From Desulfobacteraceae bacterium UBA5852 (GTDB lineage: Bacteria; Desulfobacterota; Desulfobacteria; Desulfobacterales; UBA5852): 7,421 bases of DNA. Shown in pieces: positions 6,539 through 7,421 of the stretch. Position numbers and translations under genes: made by a program. Below the pieces are notes generated by a model that was given only the letters and a program-made list of their open reading frames with translations, did not search any database and was not told the origin of the DNA. How positions within the stretch are numbered: position 1 is the stretch's first letter; the number at the start of each line of letters is the position of its first letter. The DNA lies in assembly GCA_002432195.1 (NCBI GenBank), contig DJGG01000169.1:8757-16177 (forward strand), written 5' to 3'.

Positions 6539-7360
6539 ATGCCCGACACGCCCCAAGTCTCTCCGGACCCCCCCGACACCGTCTACCACCCCATGACGGG
6601 CGCGGAGGGGAGCATCATCGAAATCGAGCGGTTCAATCTCTGGTACGGGGACAAGCAGGCCCTTTTCGACAACAGCATCGACATCCAGATGGGCCTGGTG
6701 ACGGCCCTCATCGGGCCCTCGGGGTGCGGCAAGTCCACCCTCCTGCGCTCCCTGAACCGCATGAACGACCTCATCGACGGCCTGCGCCTGGGAGGTGCGA
6801 TCCGCCTGGACGGCGCCGACATCTACCACCGGGACATCGACGTCATCGGCCTGCGCAAGCGCATGGGCATGGTCTTCCAGAAACCCAATCCCTTCCCCAT
6901 GAGCATCGCCGACAACGTCACCTACCCCATCAAGGTGGACGGCGTGCGGGACCGCCGGGTGCTCCAGGAGACCGTGGAACGCGCCCTCAAGGCCGCCGCC
7001 CTCTGGGAGGAGGTCAAGGACCGCCTGCGGGACAGCGCCCTGGGGCTCTCCGGCGGCCAGCAGCAGCGCCTCTGCATCGCCCGGGCCATCGCCGCCGACC
7101 CCGACGTGCTCCTCATGGACGAGCCCTGCTCGGCCCTGGACCCCCTGGCCACGGCCAAGATCGAGGACCTGATCGACGAGCTGCGGGGGCGCTACACCAT
7201 CGTCATCGTGACCCACAACATGCAGCAGGCCGCCCGGGTGTCGGACAACACGGCCTTCATGTACCTGGGGCGGATCGTGGAGTACGGCAAGACCAAGACG
7301 GTGTTCACCACGCCGCGGAGCCGGAGGACGGAAGACTACGTAACAGGCCGCTTCGGCTAG
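6539..7360 (+). CDS. pstB: Phosphate ABC transporter ATP-binding protein PstB
   Basis: PstB is the cytoplasmic ATPase; a dimer docks on the PstC-PstA coupling loops and drives phosphate import. The product is 273 residues, close to the usual 255-275 for the family. All ABC motifs are intact: Walker A GPSGCGKST (59-67), the Q-loop in MVFQKPNPFPMSI (Q114), signature LSGGQQQR (170-177), Walker B VLLMDEP (190-196), D-loop SALD (198-201), and the switch histidine in VTHNMQQAARVSD (H226). The FQKPNPFPMSI run and the C-terminal TEDYVTGRFG are specific to PstB among ABC ATPases. The ATG at 6539 has a good ribosome site overlapping the pstA stop. The first 25 residues are a polar, Pro-rich tail before the conserved IIEIERFNLWYG, so the internal ATG at residue 19 is a less likely alternative start. 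Confidence 0.98.
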   Translation: MPDTPQVSPDPPDTVYHPMTGAEGSIIEIERFNLWYGDKQALFDNSIDIQMGLVTALIGPSGCGKSTLLRSLNRMNDLIDGLRLGGAIRLDGADIYHRDIDVIGLRKRMGMVFQKPNPFPMSIADNVTYPIKVDGVRDRRVLQETVERALKAAALWEEVKDRLRDSALGLSGGQQQRLCIARAIAADPDVLLMDEPCSALDPLATAKIEDLIDELRGRYTIVIVTHNMQQAARVSDNTAFMYLGRIVEYGKTKTVFTTPRSRRTEDYVTGRFG

Positions 7361-7421
7361 AATAGCGGGCGTCCGCATTGGGCCTCTGGACTGCGTTCTC
7401 GCCTCGGGAATGTCCTCGGCG
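7361..7421. other. Downstream end of window, no feature recognised
   Basis: These 61 bases after pstB contain no convincing gene start or terminator. A short hairpin, GCGG-GCGT-CCGC near 7365-7376, has only four pairs and no T-run. An ATG at 7410 opens a frame of four codons before the window ends and lacks a properly spaced ribosome site. phoU, the usual next gene in Pseudomonas-like operons, is not visible. Confidence 0.5.

Noticed and set aside
7358..7363. TAGAAT resembling a -10 promoter element at the end of pstB
   Set aside because: No -35 partner or PhoB-like repeat at the right distance, and no identifiable gene follows within the window.
5719..7365. 548-residue plus-strand frame overlapping pstA and pstB
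   Set aside because: It is an out-of-frame reading of pstA and pstB, rich in Pro/Arg/Gly/His, with no domain.
4652..7378. 908-residue open frame on the minus strand opposite pstA and pstB
   Set aside because: Same GC-bias shadow: low-complexity Gly/Val/His-rich product, no motifs, and full overlap with two conserved genes.
1..7421. Search for tRNA, rRNA, CRISPR, insertion sequence or other mobile element signals
   Set aside because: None seen: no repeat arrays, transposase or integrase motifs, terminal inverted repeats or tRNA-like cloverleaf in the non-coding parts.

Overview
The window is a high-GC bacterial chromosome segment, about two thirds G+C by eye. It holds one complete high-affinity phosphate import operon (pstS-pstC-pstA-pstB), read left to right, preceded by the 3' end of an unrelated oxidoreductase gene on the same strand. 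The Pst proteins resemble the Pseudomonas-type system more than the E. coli one. PstS carries the GSDT, GPMSR and RNSxSGTYGYF signatures. PstC and PstA both have large extra periplasmic domains that the short enterobacterial permeases lack. This points to a high-GC gammaproteobacterium; I cannot name a genus.

Layout: 1-669 is the C-terminal part of a D-lactate dehydrogenase-type FAD/Fe-S oxidoreductase. 670-940 is non-coding. It contains a hairpin just after that gene, a probable PhoB-type operator made of 11-bp-spaced repeats with a -10 element after it, and the pstS ribosome binding site. pstS (941-1930) encodes the secreted phosphate-binding protein. 1931-2096 is a spacer with a strong perfect 12-bp hairpin that lacks a T-run. 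pstC (2097-4763) and pstA (4778-6529) encode the two permease subunits, and pstB (6539-7360) encodes the ATPase. The last three genes are separated by only 14 and 9 bases and are probably translationally coupled. The final 61 bases show no clear gene or terminator.

How they work together: PstS captures phosphate in the periplasm and delivers it to the PstC-PstA channel, and a PstB dimer powers import with ATP. In well-studied bacteria the same complex, with PhoU and PhoR, reports phosphate supply to PhoB, which in turn switches on pst. No phoU, phoB or phoR is present in the window.

I do not see a wholly new system. The points most worth a second look are the periplasmic propeller-like domain of PstC, an apparent two-helix insertion inside the PstC membrane core, the coiled-coil periplasmic domain of PstA, the pstS/pstC hairpin and the candidate Pho box. 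The very long open frames on the minus strand look like GC-bias shadows.
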